From positions 62,001-126,000 of the forward strand of contig NZ_BAYX01000002.1 of assembly GCF_000696095.1 (NCBI RefSeq): 64,000 bases of DNA. The letters are read 5' to 3'. The translations under genes were made by a program, and so were the position numbers. A model generated the notes under the pieces. It saw only the letters and a list, made by a program, of their open reading frames with translations, had not been told where the DNA came from and ran no database searches. Every line of letters begins with the position of its first letter. Positions within the stretch are counted from its first letter, which is position 1. Below, one piece after another: positions 44,191 to 52,360 of this stretch. The stretch is from Rhizobium rhizogenes NBRC 13257 (lineage in GTDB: Bacteria; Pseudomonadota; Alphaproteobacteria; Rhizobiales; Rhizobiaceae).

Positions 44191-45756
44191 ATGGCGGCAC
44201 CCGCAAATACCGCTGTCGATCTATCCGCCGCGCTGGTGACCGCGCCGGTCGAGATGGCGCATTGGCTGGTCATCCTGCCGGTGGCGCTATGCATCGGGCT
44301 TGGAGCGATCTTAATGATGCTGCGCGACCGCACGGCGTGGCACGGCTGGATCGCCATTCCCGGCCTGGTCCTGCTGGTGTTGGTCGATGCAGCCTTGCTC
44401 CGCAAGGTCGCCATTGATGGGCCGATAACCATGGTCATGGGCCGCTGGCTCCCGCCTTTCGGCATAGCCTTCAGCGTCGACCTCTTCAGTGCGATCATGG
44501 CGCTGACGGCGGCGGTCGTGGCGCTGGCGGCGAGCCTCTATGCGCTCGGCGAAATCACCACCAGCGGCCGTCGCTATGGCTTCTTCCCCTTCCTGCTGCT
44601 GCTGCTTGCCGGCGTCAGCGGCGCGTTCCTCACCGGCGACGTCTTCAATCTCTATGTCTGGTTCGAGGTGCTGCTGATCTCGTCCTTCGGCCTGCTGATC
44701 CTCGGTTCGGAGCGCGAGCAGATCGACGGCGCGTTGAAATATGCGGTGCTGAACCTGATCGCCACCACGTTGTTTCTCGTCTCCGTCGGCTACCTCTATG
44801 CCATCTTCGGCACCCTCAACATGGCCGATATCGCGATGAAGGCGAGGGCGCCCGGCAACACGGCGCCACTGATGACGCTTGCCGGGCTCTTCCTTCTCGC
44901 CTTCGGCATGAAGGCTGCGGCCTTCCCGGTCAATTTCTGGCTGTCGGCCTCCTATCATACGCCGCGCATCACCGTCTCGGCGCTCTTCGCCGGCCTGCTC
45001 ACCAAGGTCGGCATCTACGCGCTGATCAGGGTGCTGGTCATGCTGTTGCCGGTCGAGCGCGCCGGGCTCGGCCCGATCACGACGATCGTCGCCATCGCCA
45101 CCATGCTTGCCGGTGTGGTTGGCGCGCTTGGGGAGAACGATTTCCGCCGCCTGCTTGGCTATGTGGTCATCTCGGGCATCGGCACGATGCTGGCAGGCGT
45201 GGCGCTCGGCAGTGCCGATGGCCTCAGCGGCGCGATCTTCTATGCGTTGCATTCCATGGTGCTGATGACGGCGCTCTATCTGCTGGCGGGCCAGGCTGCA
45301 CGCCTCGGCGGCGGCTTCTCGCTTTCCGCGCTCGGCGGGCTTTATCGGCAAAGCGGCTGGTTCGCCGGCCTTTCGCTGGTGCTGTTTTTCGCCGCCTGCG
45401 GCCTGCCGCCGTTTTCCGGCTTCTGGCCCAAGGTCATCCTGGTGAAGGCAGCGCTCGACACCGGCGCCTGGTGGATTGCCGCAACGATCCTGTTGACCGG
45501 CTTCCTCACCACCATCGTTTTTGGCCGTATCTTCCTGCTCGCCTACTGGCGTCCGAGAACCGAGCCAGACGCCGTCGCGCCGGAGCCAATCGTCTGGCAG
45601 GCAGGCTTGCCGATCCTGGCGTTGGCCGCCTTGGTGATCGGCTTCGGCCTGTTTCCCGAACAGCTCCTGTATCTGACGCAACGCGCAGCCGGCGGCCTCG
45701 AAGATCCCTCCGCCTATCTGCATTCGGTCTTTCCGGGAGGGGTAGGGGCACAATGA
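44191..45756 (+). CDS. mrpD: Mrp antiporter subunit D
   Basis: The 521-residue, 14-helix NuoN/L-related protein contains GVSGAFLTGDVFNLYVWFEVLLISSFGLLILGS (with the key acidic residue), FGMKAAAFPVNFWLSASYHTPRITVSALFAGLLTKVGIYALIRV and FYALHSMVLMTALYLLAGQAARLGG. It starts 4 bp after mrpC and ends overlapping mrpE (ATGA). Conserved Glu and Lys residues within membrane segments would carry protons. Confidence 0.95.
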   Translation: MAAPANTAVDLSAALVTAPVEMAHWLVILPVALCIGLGAILMMLRDRTAWHGWIAIPGLVLLVLVDAALLRKVAIDGPITMVMGRWLPPFGIAFSVDLFSAIMALTAAVVALAASLYALGEITTSGRRYGFFPFLLLLLAGVSGAFLTGDVFNLYVWFEVLLISSFGLLILGSEREQIDGALKYAVLNLIATTLFLVSVGYLYAIFGTLNMADIAMKARAPGNTAPLMTLAGLFLLAFGMKAAAFPVNFWLSASYHTPRITVSALFAGLLTKVGIYALIRVLVMLLPVERAGLGPITTIVAIATMLAGVVGALGENDFRRLLGYVVISGIGTMLAGVALGSADGLSGAIFYALHSMVLMTALYLLAGQAARLGGGFSLSALGGLYRQSGWFAGLSLVLFFAACGLPPFSGFWPKVILVKAALDTGAWWIAATILLTGFLTTIVFGRIFLLAYWRPRTEPDAVAPEPIVWQAGLPILALAALVIGFGLFPEQLLYLTQRAAGGLEDPSAYLHSVFPGGVGAQ

Positions 45757-46226
45757 TCCTGTTCGTCTTCAACCTTCTGCTCGCCATTGTCTGGGCCGCG
45801 ATCACCGGTAGCGCCTCGTTCCTCAATCTGGTGTTCGGCTTCATTCTCTCCGCACTAGCCTTGGCAATCGTGCGGGAGCCTTATGGCGGCGTGCTGTATT
45901 TTGGCCGCGTCAGGCGCATTCTGGCATTGCTTCTCCTATTCCTGTGCGAGCTGGCGAAATCCGCTTGGGCCGTTGCCGTCACGGTCATGAGCCCGAAGAT
46001 GGATGTGAAGCCGGGCATCTTCGCCTTTCCGCTCACCGTCGATCGCGATTTCGAGATTGCGCTCCTTGCCAATCTCATCACGCTGACGCCCGGCACGCTC
46101 TCAGTCGACGTCTCCGATGACCGCAAGACGCTCTATGTCCATGCGCTCGACTGTTCCGACCCGGAGGCGGTGAAGCGTGGCATCGCCGAGGGTTTCGAGC
46201 GCCGGATACTGGAGGCTTTCCGATGA
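45753..46226 (+). CDS. mrpE: Mrp antiporter subunit E
   Basis: The 157-residue protein contains [37 protein letters not shown] and, after two N-terminal helices, [29 protein letters not shown], the MnhE signature. It starts within the mrpD stop and ends within the mrpF start. A much longer open frame upstream lies inside mrpD and is rejected. Confidence 0.94.
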   Translation: MILFVFNLLLAIVWAAITGSASFLNLVFGFILSALALAIVREPYGGVLYFGRVRRILALLLLFLCELAKSAWAVAVTVMSPKMDVKPGIFAFPLTVDRDFEIALLANLITLTPGTLSVDVSDDRKTLYVHALDCSDPEAVKRGIAEGFERRILEAFR

Positions 46227-46612
46227 TCGCCGCGTCCGTCGTCTCCGCCGCCGCCATGATCGCGCTCGGCATTCTCGGCCTGGCTTTTCTGCTCACCGTC
46301 TATCGTGTGGTGGTCGGTCCGACGCTGCCCGACCGGGTGCTGGCGCTCGATATGCTGGTGGCGGTCGCCATCGGCTTTATCGCCGTCATTGCCATCAAGA
46401 CCGGCTTCACCCTCTACATCGATATCGCCATTTCACTCGGCCTTGTCGGCTTCCTTGCCACCGTCGCCTTTGCTCGGTTCATCCTGAGCCATGGTGCGTC
46501 AAATGGAAACGAGCCGTCAACCTCGCCGGTCCTTACGGCGGAGGGCGGATCCAAGCCTACCGCAAGTAAAAAGGCCCGTAAGGATAGCCGGAGCAAAAAG
46601 GGAGGGCGGTAA
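46223..46612 (+). CDS. mrpF: Mrp antiporter subunit F
   Basis: The 129-residue protein has three membrane segments and the MnhF signature [61 protein letters not shown] basic, Lys/Ser-rich tail ([19 protein letters not shown]) is longer than in most homologues. It is linked to mrpE by a 4-bp overlap and to mrpG by one base. Confidence 0.93.
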   Translation: MIAASVVSAAAMIALGILGLAFLLTVYRVVVGPTLPDRVLALDMLVAVAIGFIAVIAIKTGFTLYIDIAISLGLVGFLATVAFARFILSHGASNGNEPSTSPVLTAEGGSKPTASKKARKDSRSKKGGR

Positions 46613-46974
46613 TGGAATTGATCGCAGCCGTCATCGTCGCCTTCCTGCTCCTGGCAGGTGCCATGTTCGCGCTGGTCGCCGCGATCGGCATCATCCGCCT
46701 ACCGGATCTCTATAGCCGCATGCACGCCGCCTCGAAGGCTGGCACGGTCGGCTCCGGTCTGTTGCTACTTGCGGTCGGTGTTCATTCGCAGGATCTGTCC
46801 ATATTGGCACGGGCGCTGGCCGGCTTCCTTTTCTTCGTCTTGACCGCGCCGATTGCGGCTCACCTCCTTGCGCGGGCCGCCCACAAGGCTGGCCACCGGC
46901 TGACGCCGCCGTCTGTGCGTGACGATTTAATGAAGGATCAGATGGCAAGGCACCCTTACAAAACGAAGGGCTAA
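46612..46974 (+). CDS. mrpG: Mrp antiporter subunit G
   Basis: The 120-residue protein contains [36 protein letters not shown], the diagnostic MnhG/PhaG segment, followed by a helix and a hydrophilic tail. It is the last gene of the operon. No terminator with a U-run is obvious after its stop. Confidence 0.94.
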   Translation: MELIAAVIVAFLLLAGAMFALVAAIGIIRLPDLYSRMHAASKAGTVGSGLLLLAVGVHSQDLSILARALAGFLFFVLTAPIAAHLLARAAHKAGHRLTPPSVRDDLMKDQMARHPYKTKG

Positions 46975-47509
46975 CAAACGCAAGGATTGCTAGAAGAGGA
47001 ATACAATTCTAGTTGTAAGTTACCTATTTTTAATAGATGAGAATTTTGCCAGTAAGTGATACAATTAAAAACTGGACTTTTGGATAAAGAGTGCTAATTC
47101 ACATTCAAGTAGAGTTCTGATGTTGAGTTAGTCTCGGCCGGATTTAAGTGCCCAATGTTCTGATCTTTCTTTCAAGCAACGGTGGGCAAAACTTGCTTCC
47201 GGTTAAGGATTGACGGACCTATCTCCGTCATCACTGATTCTATCATCAGGCGGTATAGAAACGGGTTTCGTCGTACGACATCTAGGGGTGGATGTCGTTT
47301 TGTCGGCACTTTGGCATGTAATGCCCCGTTTTTTGCCGATGACCGCTACGAATATGGACGATGCGCGCTTGCGCGGATTGCCCAGTGCATGGGCCCCGAA
47401 AATCAAAATGGTTTTCGACAGGATTATGCGCGGATCATGTGAATGCTGTGTCTTACGCGCTCAAGTGGAGGCGTGACACGGTAAGCAAGCCGATGAACAG
47501 GAGAAGATA
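46975..47509. other. AT-rich intergenic region and mucR leader
   Basis: No gene is supported in these 535 bp. The first 200 bp are much richer in A and T than the window average and hold the repeated phrase ATACAATT (47001 and 47060). A perfect inverted repeat TGACGGA-CCTATC-TCCGTCA lies at 47211-47230. MucR/Ros proteins bind AT-rich DNA and repress their own genes, so this region probably holds the mucR promoter and autoregulatory sites. A small RNA is possible but unsupported. Confidence 0.5.
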
Positions 47510-47941
47510 ATGACAGATACGGCCCTTGGCACTGGCCAGGACTTGCTGGTTGAGCTGACCGCCGACATCGTGGCGGCTTATGTCAGCAATCATGTAGTCC
47601 CGGTCACCGACCTTCCGAATCTGATTTCCGACGTACATTCCGCCTTGAGCAGCACTTCGGCTCCGGCACCCGCCGTTACCGTTGTTGAAAAGCAGAAGCC
47701 GGCGGTATCCGTTCGTAAATCAGTACAGGACGATCAGATCACCTGCCTGGAATGCGGCGGCAGCTTCAAGTCATTGAAGCGTCACCTGATGACCCACCAT
47801 AGTCTTTCTCCGGAAGAATACCGCGAGAAGTGGGATCTGGCGGCCGACTATCCGATGGTTGCGCCCGCCTATGCCGAAGCCCGTTCGCGTCTCGCGAAGG
47901 AAATGGGCCTCGGTCAGCGCCGCAAGCGCGGCGCTCGGTAA
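47510..47941 (+). CDS. mucR: MucR/Ros-family zinc-finger transcriptional regulator
   Basis: The 143-residue protein has a zinc-finger domain C79-L-E-C82[10 protein letters not shown]92-LMTHH97, the prokaryotic C2H2 finger of Ros/MucR, and the following [37 protein letters not shown]. The N-terminal half ([35 protein letters not shown]) is the oligomerisation region. MucR controls exopolysaccharide, motility and cell-cycle-linked genes and binds AT-rich sites. AGGAGAAGATA precedes the ATG, and a strong terminator follows. Rhizobia may carry several paralogues. Confidence 0.93.
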   Translation: MTDTALGTGQDLLVELTADIVAAYVSNHVVPVTDLPNLISDVHSALSSTSAPAPAVTVVEKQKPAVSVRKSVQDDQITCLECGGSFKSLKRHLMTHHSLSPEEYREKWDLAADYPMVAPAYAEARSRLAKEMGLGQRRKRGAR

Positions 47942-47967
47942 GGTCTCGACTGGACGCTATCGAAAAG

Positions 47968-47992
47968 ACCCGGCTTTCGAGCCGGGTTTTTT
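47968..47992 (+). terminator. Terminator after mucR
   Basis: The perfect 8-bp stem ACCCGGCT-TTCG-AGCCGGGT with a stable UUCG loop is followed by TTTTT. Confidence 0.92.
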
Positions 47993-48013
47993 ATTGCCTT
48001 CGCGCATAGAAAC

Positions 48014-48436
48014 CTATGCGGCGGCCCGGACTCTCGCCTCTTCCCGGATGCGCCTGATCATCGAGCGCAATCCATTGGCGCGCTGCGAGGAAAGATGTTC
48101 GACGAGGCCGATCTTGCCGAAGACGTCGAGCGCGTCGAGCGCGGCGATCTCGGCCGCCGGTTTGCCGGAATAGGTGGTAAGGACGATGGCCACCAGCCCG
48201 CGTACGATATGGGCATCGGAATCGCCTTCGAAGGTCAGCACCGGATTTTCCGGATCACCCGAGGCATGGGTCACGAGCCAGACCTGGCTGGCGCAACCCT
48301 GCACCTTGTTTTCCAGAGTTCGTTTTTCTTCCGGCAGGTCCGGCAGCATCTTGCCGAGCTCGATCACATAGCGATAGCGATCCTCCCAGTCGTCCAGGAA
48401 GGAGAAATCCTCAATGATCTGCTCAAGCGTCGCCAT
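48014..48436 (-). CDS. sufE: SufE family cysteine-desulfurase activator
   Basis: The 140-residue protein ATLEQIIEDFSFLDDWEDRYRYVIELGKMLPDLPEEKRTLENKVQGCASQVWL has active-site Cys48 in VQGCASQVW. SufE accepts sulfur from SufS and hands it to the Fe-S scaffold. Other suf genes are not adjacent, as is usual for rhizobial sufE. The ATG at 48436 (MATLEQ) is supported by homology; a 33-residue upstream extension is rejected. Confidence 0.93.
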   Translation of the reverse strand: MATLEQIIEDFSFLDDWEDRYRYVIELGKMLPDLPEEKRTLENKVQGCASQVWLVTHASGDPENPVLTFEGDSDAHIVRGLVAIVLTTYSGKPAAEIAALDALDVFGKIGLVEHLSSQRANGLRSMIRRIREEARVRAAA

Positions 48437-48501
48437 TATGCCGGTCCAATTGTCTATCTGCTTGCATATAGGTGAAATGGCCGATGATTTGAACCCGTGA
48501 C

Positions 48502-48540
48502 AAAAAAGAACGCCGTGAGCGACGGGCTGGCTCACGGCGT
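48502..48540 (-). terminator. Terminator after the DUF5330 gene
   Basis: On the minus strand, ACGCCGTGAGC (48540-48530) pairs perfectly with GCTCACGGCGT (48520-48510) around a 9-base loop and is followed by TTCTTTTTTG. Confidence 0.85.
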
Positions 48541-48558
48541 CTTCTCATGGAGAGAGTA

Positions 48559-49020
48559 TCAGGTCCGGGGTTTCGGCAAGGGTACCGGAATGAAAGAGGG
48601 CAGCTTGACCGTGCCGGTAACGACCGCATCTGCGGTCTGGGTGCCGGCCACGCGCTTCGGGGGCATGGGCTGCGCTTCCGCGGCTGCCTGCTCATGGCTG
48701 GCGCCAGGCGTTGCTACGGCCTGTTCGCCGGGCTTCTGATCCTTGAAATGTTGGCCGAGAAGGTCATAGGCAACGCGGGCGCCGTCGCGGGCCTGGTATC
48801 CCAGCGCGGTCAGCGTTTCGCCGCCCTTCAGGCAGACATCGGGCTTCTCGCTGCACATGGAGCCGACATATTGCATCACGCCGGAGGCAGCCGACAGCGC
48901 GTCGGAAACTTGCACCTGCGGCTCGCCCGCCGGTCGGGGATCGCCCTGCGGCTTGGCGAAGATCGGCAGGAACATGAGAACCAGCGAAAACCAGAACCCT
49001 GTTCTAATGAGAAACCACAT
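48559..49020 (-). CDS. DUF5330 family membrane-anchored protein
   Basis: The 153-residue protein MWFLIRTGFWFSLVLMFLPIFAKP has one N-terminal hydrophobic segment, then VSDALSAASGVMQYVGSMCSEKPDVCLKGGETLTALGYQARDGARVAYDLL, which matches DUF5330 of rhizobia, and a Pro/Ala-rich tail. Two cysteines (MCSEKPDVC) could pair in the periplasm. Function unknown. The ATG at 49020 was preferred over 49032, which has AGG touching it. A terminator lies downstream. Confidence 0.78.
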   Translation of the reverse strand: MWFLIRTGFWFSLVLMFLPIFAKPQGDPRPAGEPQVQVSDALSAASGVMQYVGSMCSEKPDVCLKGGETLTALGYQARDGARVAYDLLGQHFKDQKPGEQAVATPGASHEQAAAEAQPMPPKRVAGTQTADAVVTGTVKLPSFIPVPLPKPRT

Positions 49021-49448
49021 TGCCTTGCCCATCCTGTGCTTCGTTCGGTCTTGCCACCGATTCGAATCCGTTGATCCGACGTTGCTCAGACCCTATTCGG
49101 CAGAGGACAACATCGCTTTTCAAAACTTGGATGCATTTTTGGCAAATTTGATTCAAATTTTAGCTTTCGGAATTTGAAGCCTATTTAGCTCGAATTGTAG
49201 CGATTGCTGTTAAGTATGTCTCTGCCGATCTGCTTGATCTCCAGGGGATTACGGGCGTCGGCGGCGTTCAAAAAGTTAACGCGGAACGGAAATCTAAATA
49301 AAATCCGTTGCTTACCCGCTGTTAACCACAAAACCCAAAGGTCCCGCCATGTGCGCCAAAACGGGACTTTCGGGCTTTTTCGGCCGATCCGCGCGCCTGT
49401 CCTTTATTCTTTCCTTAAGTCGCCAGAGCCTATTGTGGGCCTGGATAA
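49021..49448. other. Intergenic region with palindromes before the histidine kinase
   Basis: The region holds a 10-bp palindrome GATTCGAATC (49059-49068) made of two adjacent GANTC sites and a perfect 17-bp palindrome AAATTTGA-T-TCAAATTT (49144-49160) that also contains a GANTC. There is an imperfect hairpin near 49336-49371 (AAAGGTCCCG/CGGGACTTT) followed by a short T-run. No gene is supported. Confidence 0.55.
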
Positions 49449-51023
49449 ATGACCGTTTGTGCGGGTTTTGGTGTGCGCGTATTGAGTAACATGGCTGGCA
49501 GGGCTGGAGCCCTCGTGGACCGGACGGGCGAAAGCTGGCTGTCGCGGACAAGCGGGAATGGCGAGGTCCGTGGACAGGAACTGGCGATCCTGCGCCGGCT
49601 TGCGCTCGCCTCTTCCGTGGCGCTTGTCGCCGTTCCGGCGGGACTTTCCTTCATCACCAGCCCGGCCGTCGCGCTGCCCGTCGGCGTTGCCACGGTCTGC
49701 GCCGCATTCCTGTTTTCCGCTGTCGGCAGCATCGCTCTGTCGCGTCAGCGGCCCGCCTCGGACGCCGTCGAGGCCGTCGTTGTCGAGCATCGCGACCTGA
49801 TGCTTGAAGCCGCCAGCGGTCTTGTGCTCCTGTTCGATCCGCAGGGCAGCGTCACCACTGTCGGCGGGCGCGATCGCGCGGAATTCCTGAGCTGGATGCG
49901 CGACCCCTCCGGTCGCGGTTTCATCGAGCAGGTGCATATCTCCGATCGCATCCTCTTCCTGCAGGCCGTCGATACGCTGCGCCAGGGCCGCGATGCCCTC
50001 GGCGTCGATCTGCGCCTGGAGCGCTCGGCGGTTATCGAGGGCAACGACCAGTTCATTCATATCCGCATGGAGATGAGCGCGCGGCGCGACGGCGAAGGCC
50101 GACTGACCTCGATCGTCAGCCAGTCACGCGATATCTCCTACGACCAGCAGCTGCGTGACGAAGCTAACCGCAAGACCGCGGAAGCGGAATCGGCAAATGA
50201 CGCCAAGTCGCGCTTCCTCGCCGCCGTCAGCCACGAACTGCGCACACCGCTCAATGCCATTCTCGGCTTCTCGGATATCCTGAGCGGCGAATATTTCGGC
50301 AAGCTCGAGAACAATCGCCAGCGCGAATATGTCGGCTTGATCCGCCAGTCAGGCGCGCATCTGCTCTCCGTGGTCAACACCATGCTCGACATGAGCAAGA
50401 TCGAGGCCGGACGCTACGAGCTTGTGCCTGAGCCGTTCCCCATCGAAGCCTCCATCGGCGCTTGCGAAGCCATGCTGGCCCTGCAGGCCAAGGAGAAGGG
50501 GCTGACGCTGACGAGCCGCGTGCAGCGCGGCCTCGCTGATATCGTCGCCGACCAGCGTGCCATCCAGCAGGTTCTCATCAACCTCGTCGGCAATGCCATC
50601 AAGTTCACCGATGCCGGCGGCGCCGTCACCATCGATGCGGCCATGGCCGACGGGATGCTGAAGCTCTCGGTCTGCGACACCGGCATCGGCATCGCCGCCG
50701 ATCGGCTCGCCTCGCTTGGTCAGCCTTTCGTGCAGATCCAGAATGATTATACTCGCCGTTACGCCGGCACCGGTCTTGGCCTGTCGCTGGTCAAGGGGCT
50801 GGTCGGGCTGCATGGCGGCAGCTTTGCCATCGCCAGCGCGCCGGGCGAAGGTACGGTGATTACGATCCTGATCCCGCTCGACGGCTCCGGAGTGGTGGTG
50901 CAACAGCCTGTGGATGCCAACCGCACGGTCGATTTTCCGCCACGTCTGAAACATAATCTGGAGATGAATGGAAAGCGAAAAGAGGAAGAGATGAATGGCC
51001 CCGCAAAAGCGAAAATCGCCTAA
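49449..51023 (+). CDS. Membrane-bound PAS-type sensor histidine kinase (DivJ/PleC-like)
   Basis: The 524-residue protein has two N-terminal membrane helices (about residues 53-71 and 75-98), a PAS-like sensor segment (about 115-230) and a HisKA domain with His262 in FLAAVSHELRTPLNAILGFSDILSGEYFG. The HATPase lobe contains QVLINLVGNAIKFTD (N box), VCDTGIGIA (G1), and YAGTGLGLSLVKGLVGLHGG (G2). The H-box sequence SHELRTPLNAILGFSDI is that of the DivJ/PleC/PdhS group, which controls DivK and thus CtrA, but a specific name would be a guess. The 3' end overlaps the next gene by 29 bp. Confidence 0.88.
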   Translation: MTVCAGFGVRVLSNMAGRAGALVDRTGESWLSRTSGNGEVRGQELAILRRLALASSVALVAVPAGLSFITSPAVALPVGVATVCAAFLFSAVGSIALSRQRPASDAVEAVVVEHRDLMLEAASGLVLLFDPQGSVTTVGGRDRAEFLSWMRDPSGRGFIEQVHISDRILFLQAVDTLRQGRDALGVDLRLERSAVIEGNDQFIHIRMEMSARRDGEGRLTSIVSQSRDISYDQQLRDEANRKTAEAESANDAKSRFLAAVSHELRTPLNAILGFSDILSGEYFGKLENNRQREYVGLIRQSGAHLLSVVNTMLDMSKIEAGRYELVPEPFPIEASIGACEAMLALQAKEKGLTLTSRVQRGLADIVADQRAIQQVLINLVGNAIKFTDAGGAVTIDAAMADGMLKLSVCDTGIGIAADRLASLGQPFVQIQNDYTRRYAGTGLGLSLVKGLVGLHGGSFAIASAPGEGTVITILIPLDGSGVVVQQPVDANRTVDFPPRLKHNLEMNGKRKEEEMNGPAKAKIA

Positions 51024-51837
51024 GGGAAGGGGCAAGGGCAGGCGCAAGCAGCCTGGCCTTGCTTCCCGAGGGGCGGTTGCCGTTGGCAGCCTTGGCCTGC
51101 GCGGTGCCGGCGCGCTGGGTGGCCTTGGCGTGCGCGGCGCTGGTGCATTGGCTGGGTTGCTGGGCGGCGCTGTCGGCCGGCATCCGGCGGCGGCCGGTGG
51201 CATTGCGCTCTTCTTCGCGGTTTTCGGTTTCGTCACCGCCAACGCTCTCTGGTATCAGGTGGGCATACACCCGTCGCCGCTCTTGCGCACCCGTGAGCCC
51301 GGTGCACCCTATCAGATCCCCGGTCGCAAGGCCTTCCTGCTCGGCCAGCAAGCCGATACTGGCAATGTCACGACATTTCGTATCGAGCGCCAGGACTCCG
51401 AGGCGTCGAACGATGCCGCTTCCAATCAGCCGACTGTCACGTCGACGGCCTCCGTTCAAACTGCCAGCCCGGCCACCCGCATGGCCAGCAAACCGACGGT
51501 CGCCGCCGTTCCGGCTGAGCGGCCGATCAATGTTTCCGCCAATGCCTCGGCTATCGATCCTGTCGCTGCGGCTATCCAGAGCGCCGAGAAGGGCCTCGGC
51601 AAAAGCCCGGCTACGCCCAAGAGTGCTCCCAGTGACGCGGTCAATACCGTCAACATGGTGATGCAGATCCAGAAGGGCCTGAGCAACATCGCCTATAGCA
51701 ATGTCAGTGTCGACGGCGTTGCCGGCGAGCAGACCAAGGCTGCCATCCGCCGCTTCCAGAAACATTACCGGCTGCCGGAAACCGGCGAGCCCGACATGGC
51801 GGTCCTGAAGAAACTGCAGGATATCGGCGCGCTTTAA
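50995..51837 (+). CDS. Peptidoglycan-binding-domain membrane protein
   Basis: The 280-residue protein has a basic N-terminus (APQKRKSPKGRGKGRRKQPG), a Gly/Ala-rich hydrophobic stretch (residues 25-80) with one strong membrane helix (GIALFFAVFGFVTANALWYQ), a low-complexity Ala/Ser/Thr-rich linker, and a C-terminal PG_binding_1 domain (MQIQKGLSNIAYSNVSVDGVAGEQTKAAIRRFQKHYRLPETGEPDMAVLKKL). It would anchor in the inner membrane and touch murein. Its start lies inside the kinase gene (29-bp overlap), so the two are cotranslated and probably linked in function, for instance in division or envelope control. Confidence 0.85.
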   Translation: MAPQKRKSPKGRGKGRRKQPGLASRGAVAVGSLGLRGAGALGGLGVRGAGALAGLLGGAVGRHPAAAGGIALFFAVFGFVTANALWYQVGIHPSPLLRTREPGAPYQIPGRKAFLLGQQADTGNVTTFRIERQDSEASNDAASNQPTVTSTASVQTASPATRMASKPTVAAVPAERPINVSANASAIDPVAAAIQSAEKGLGKSPATPKSAPSDAVNTVNMVMQIQKGLSNIAYSNVSVDGVAGEQTKAAIRRFQKHYRLPETGEPDMAVLKKLQDIGAL

Positions 51838-51885
51838 TCCTCGCCATCAATTGCCTCGTCTTCCGCTGGCGGCTATAGCTCAGCC

Positions 51886-52245
51886 ATGAGATTGCGCAGC
51901 GACATCTTCGTTTCCGCCCTGACCCGTCGCCTTTTTTCCCGTGGCGACTTTGCTGCCGTCGAGCACAAGGGCTCGGAGGAGGCCGGGGCGATCTTCATCC
52001 GCCAGCGTTTTCGCGATGGGCTGGAAACGCTCTATGCGCCGGCGCCGCAAAGCTTCTTCGATGAAGAGGAAAGCGGGACGCGCCTATTTGAAATTCGCAT
52101 GGATCGCAAGGAGCCTGACGAGATCAGGCAGATGCTCGACCGCGAACTGAAATTCGATCCCGATCTCTGGATCATCGAGCTGGAGACGGACGATATCGCC
52201 GATATCGTGCCGCTCACCGACCAGCGCATCAATCCGCTCGACTGA
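51886..52245 (+). CDS. DUF1491 family protein
   Basis: The 119-residue protein RLRSDIFVSALTRRLFSRGDFAAVEHKGSEEAGAIFIRQRFRDGLETLYAPAPQSFFDEEESGTRLFEIR is diagnostic of the alphaproteobacterial DUF1491 family. There is no signal peptide. Function unknown. It may be cotranscribed with the kinase and peptidoglycan-binding genes (48-bp gap). Confidence 0.9.
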   Translation: MRLRSDIFVSALTRRLFSRGDFAAVEHKGSEEAGAIFIRQRFRDGLETLYAPAPQSFFDEEESGTRLFEIRMDRKEPDEIRQMLDRELKFDPDLWIIELETDDIADIVPLTDQRINPLD

Positions 52246-52255
52246 GAGTGGGATC

Positions 52256-52360
52256 TGGAGCAATTCCAGGAAAAGTGTGCTGCGGTTTTCCGTCCGGAAT
52301 TGCGTAACAACAAAGAGCTAGAGCGTTTCTGCGCTTCCGTGAAGCGTTGAAACGTTCTAG
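52256..52360. repeat. Mosaic palindromic element overlapping a stop codon
   Basis: The first hairpin is GCAATTCC-a-GGAAAA paired with TTTTCC-gtcc-GGAATTGC (52260-52304). The second has CTAGAGCGTTTC and GAAACGTTCTAG arms (52318-52360) around CGCTTC-CGT-GAAGCG. The pattern matches rhizobial intergenic mosaic palindromes. The last CTAG supplies the TAG stop of the minus-strand DUF2336 gene. Confidence 0.72.

Noticed and set aside
44311..45753. A 480-codon minus-strand open frame inside mrpD
   Set aside because: It is complementary to a clear membrane protein gene and is dominated by Gln/Asp/Arg codons derived from hydrophobic codons on the other strand.
47182..47442. An 86-codon open frame upstream of mucR
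   Set aside because: It has no ribosome site, an Arg/Cys-rich composition and it sits in an AT-rich regulatory leader.
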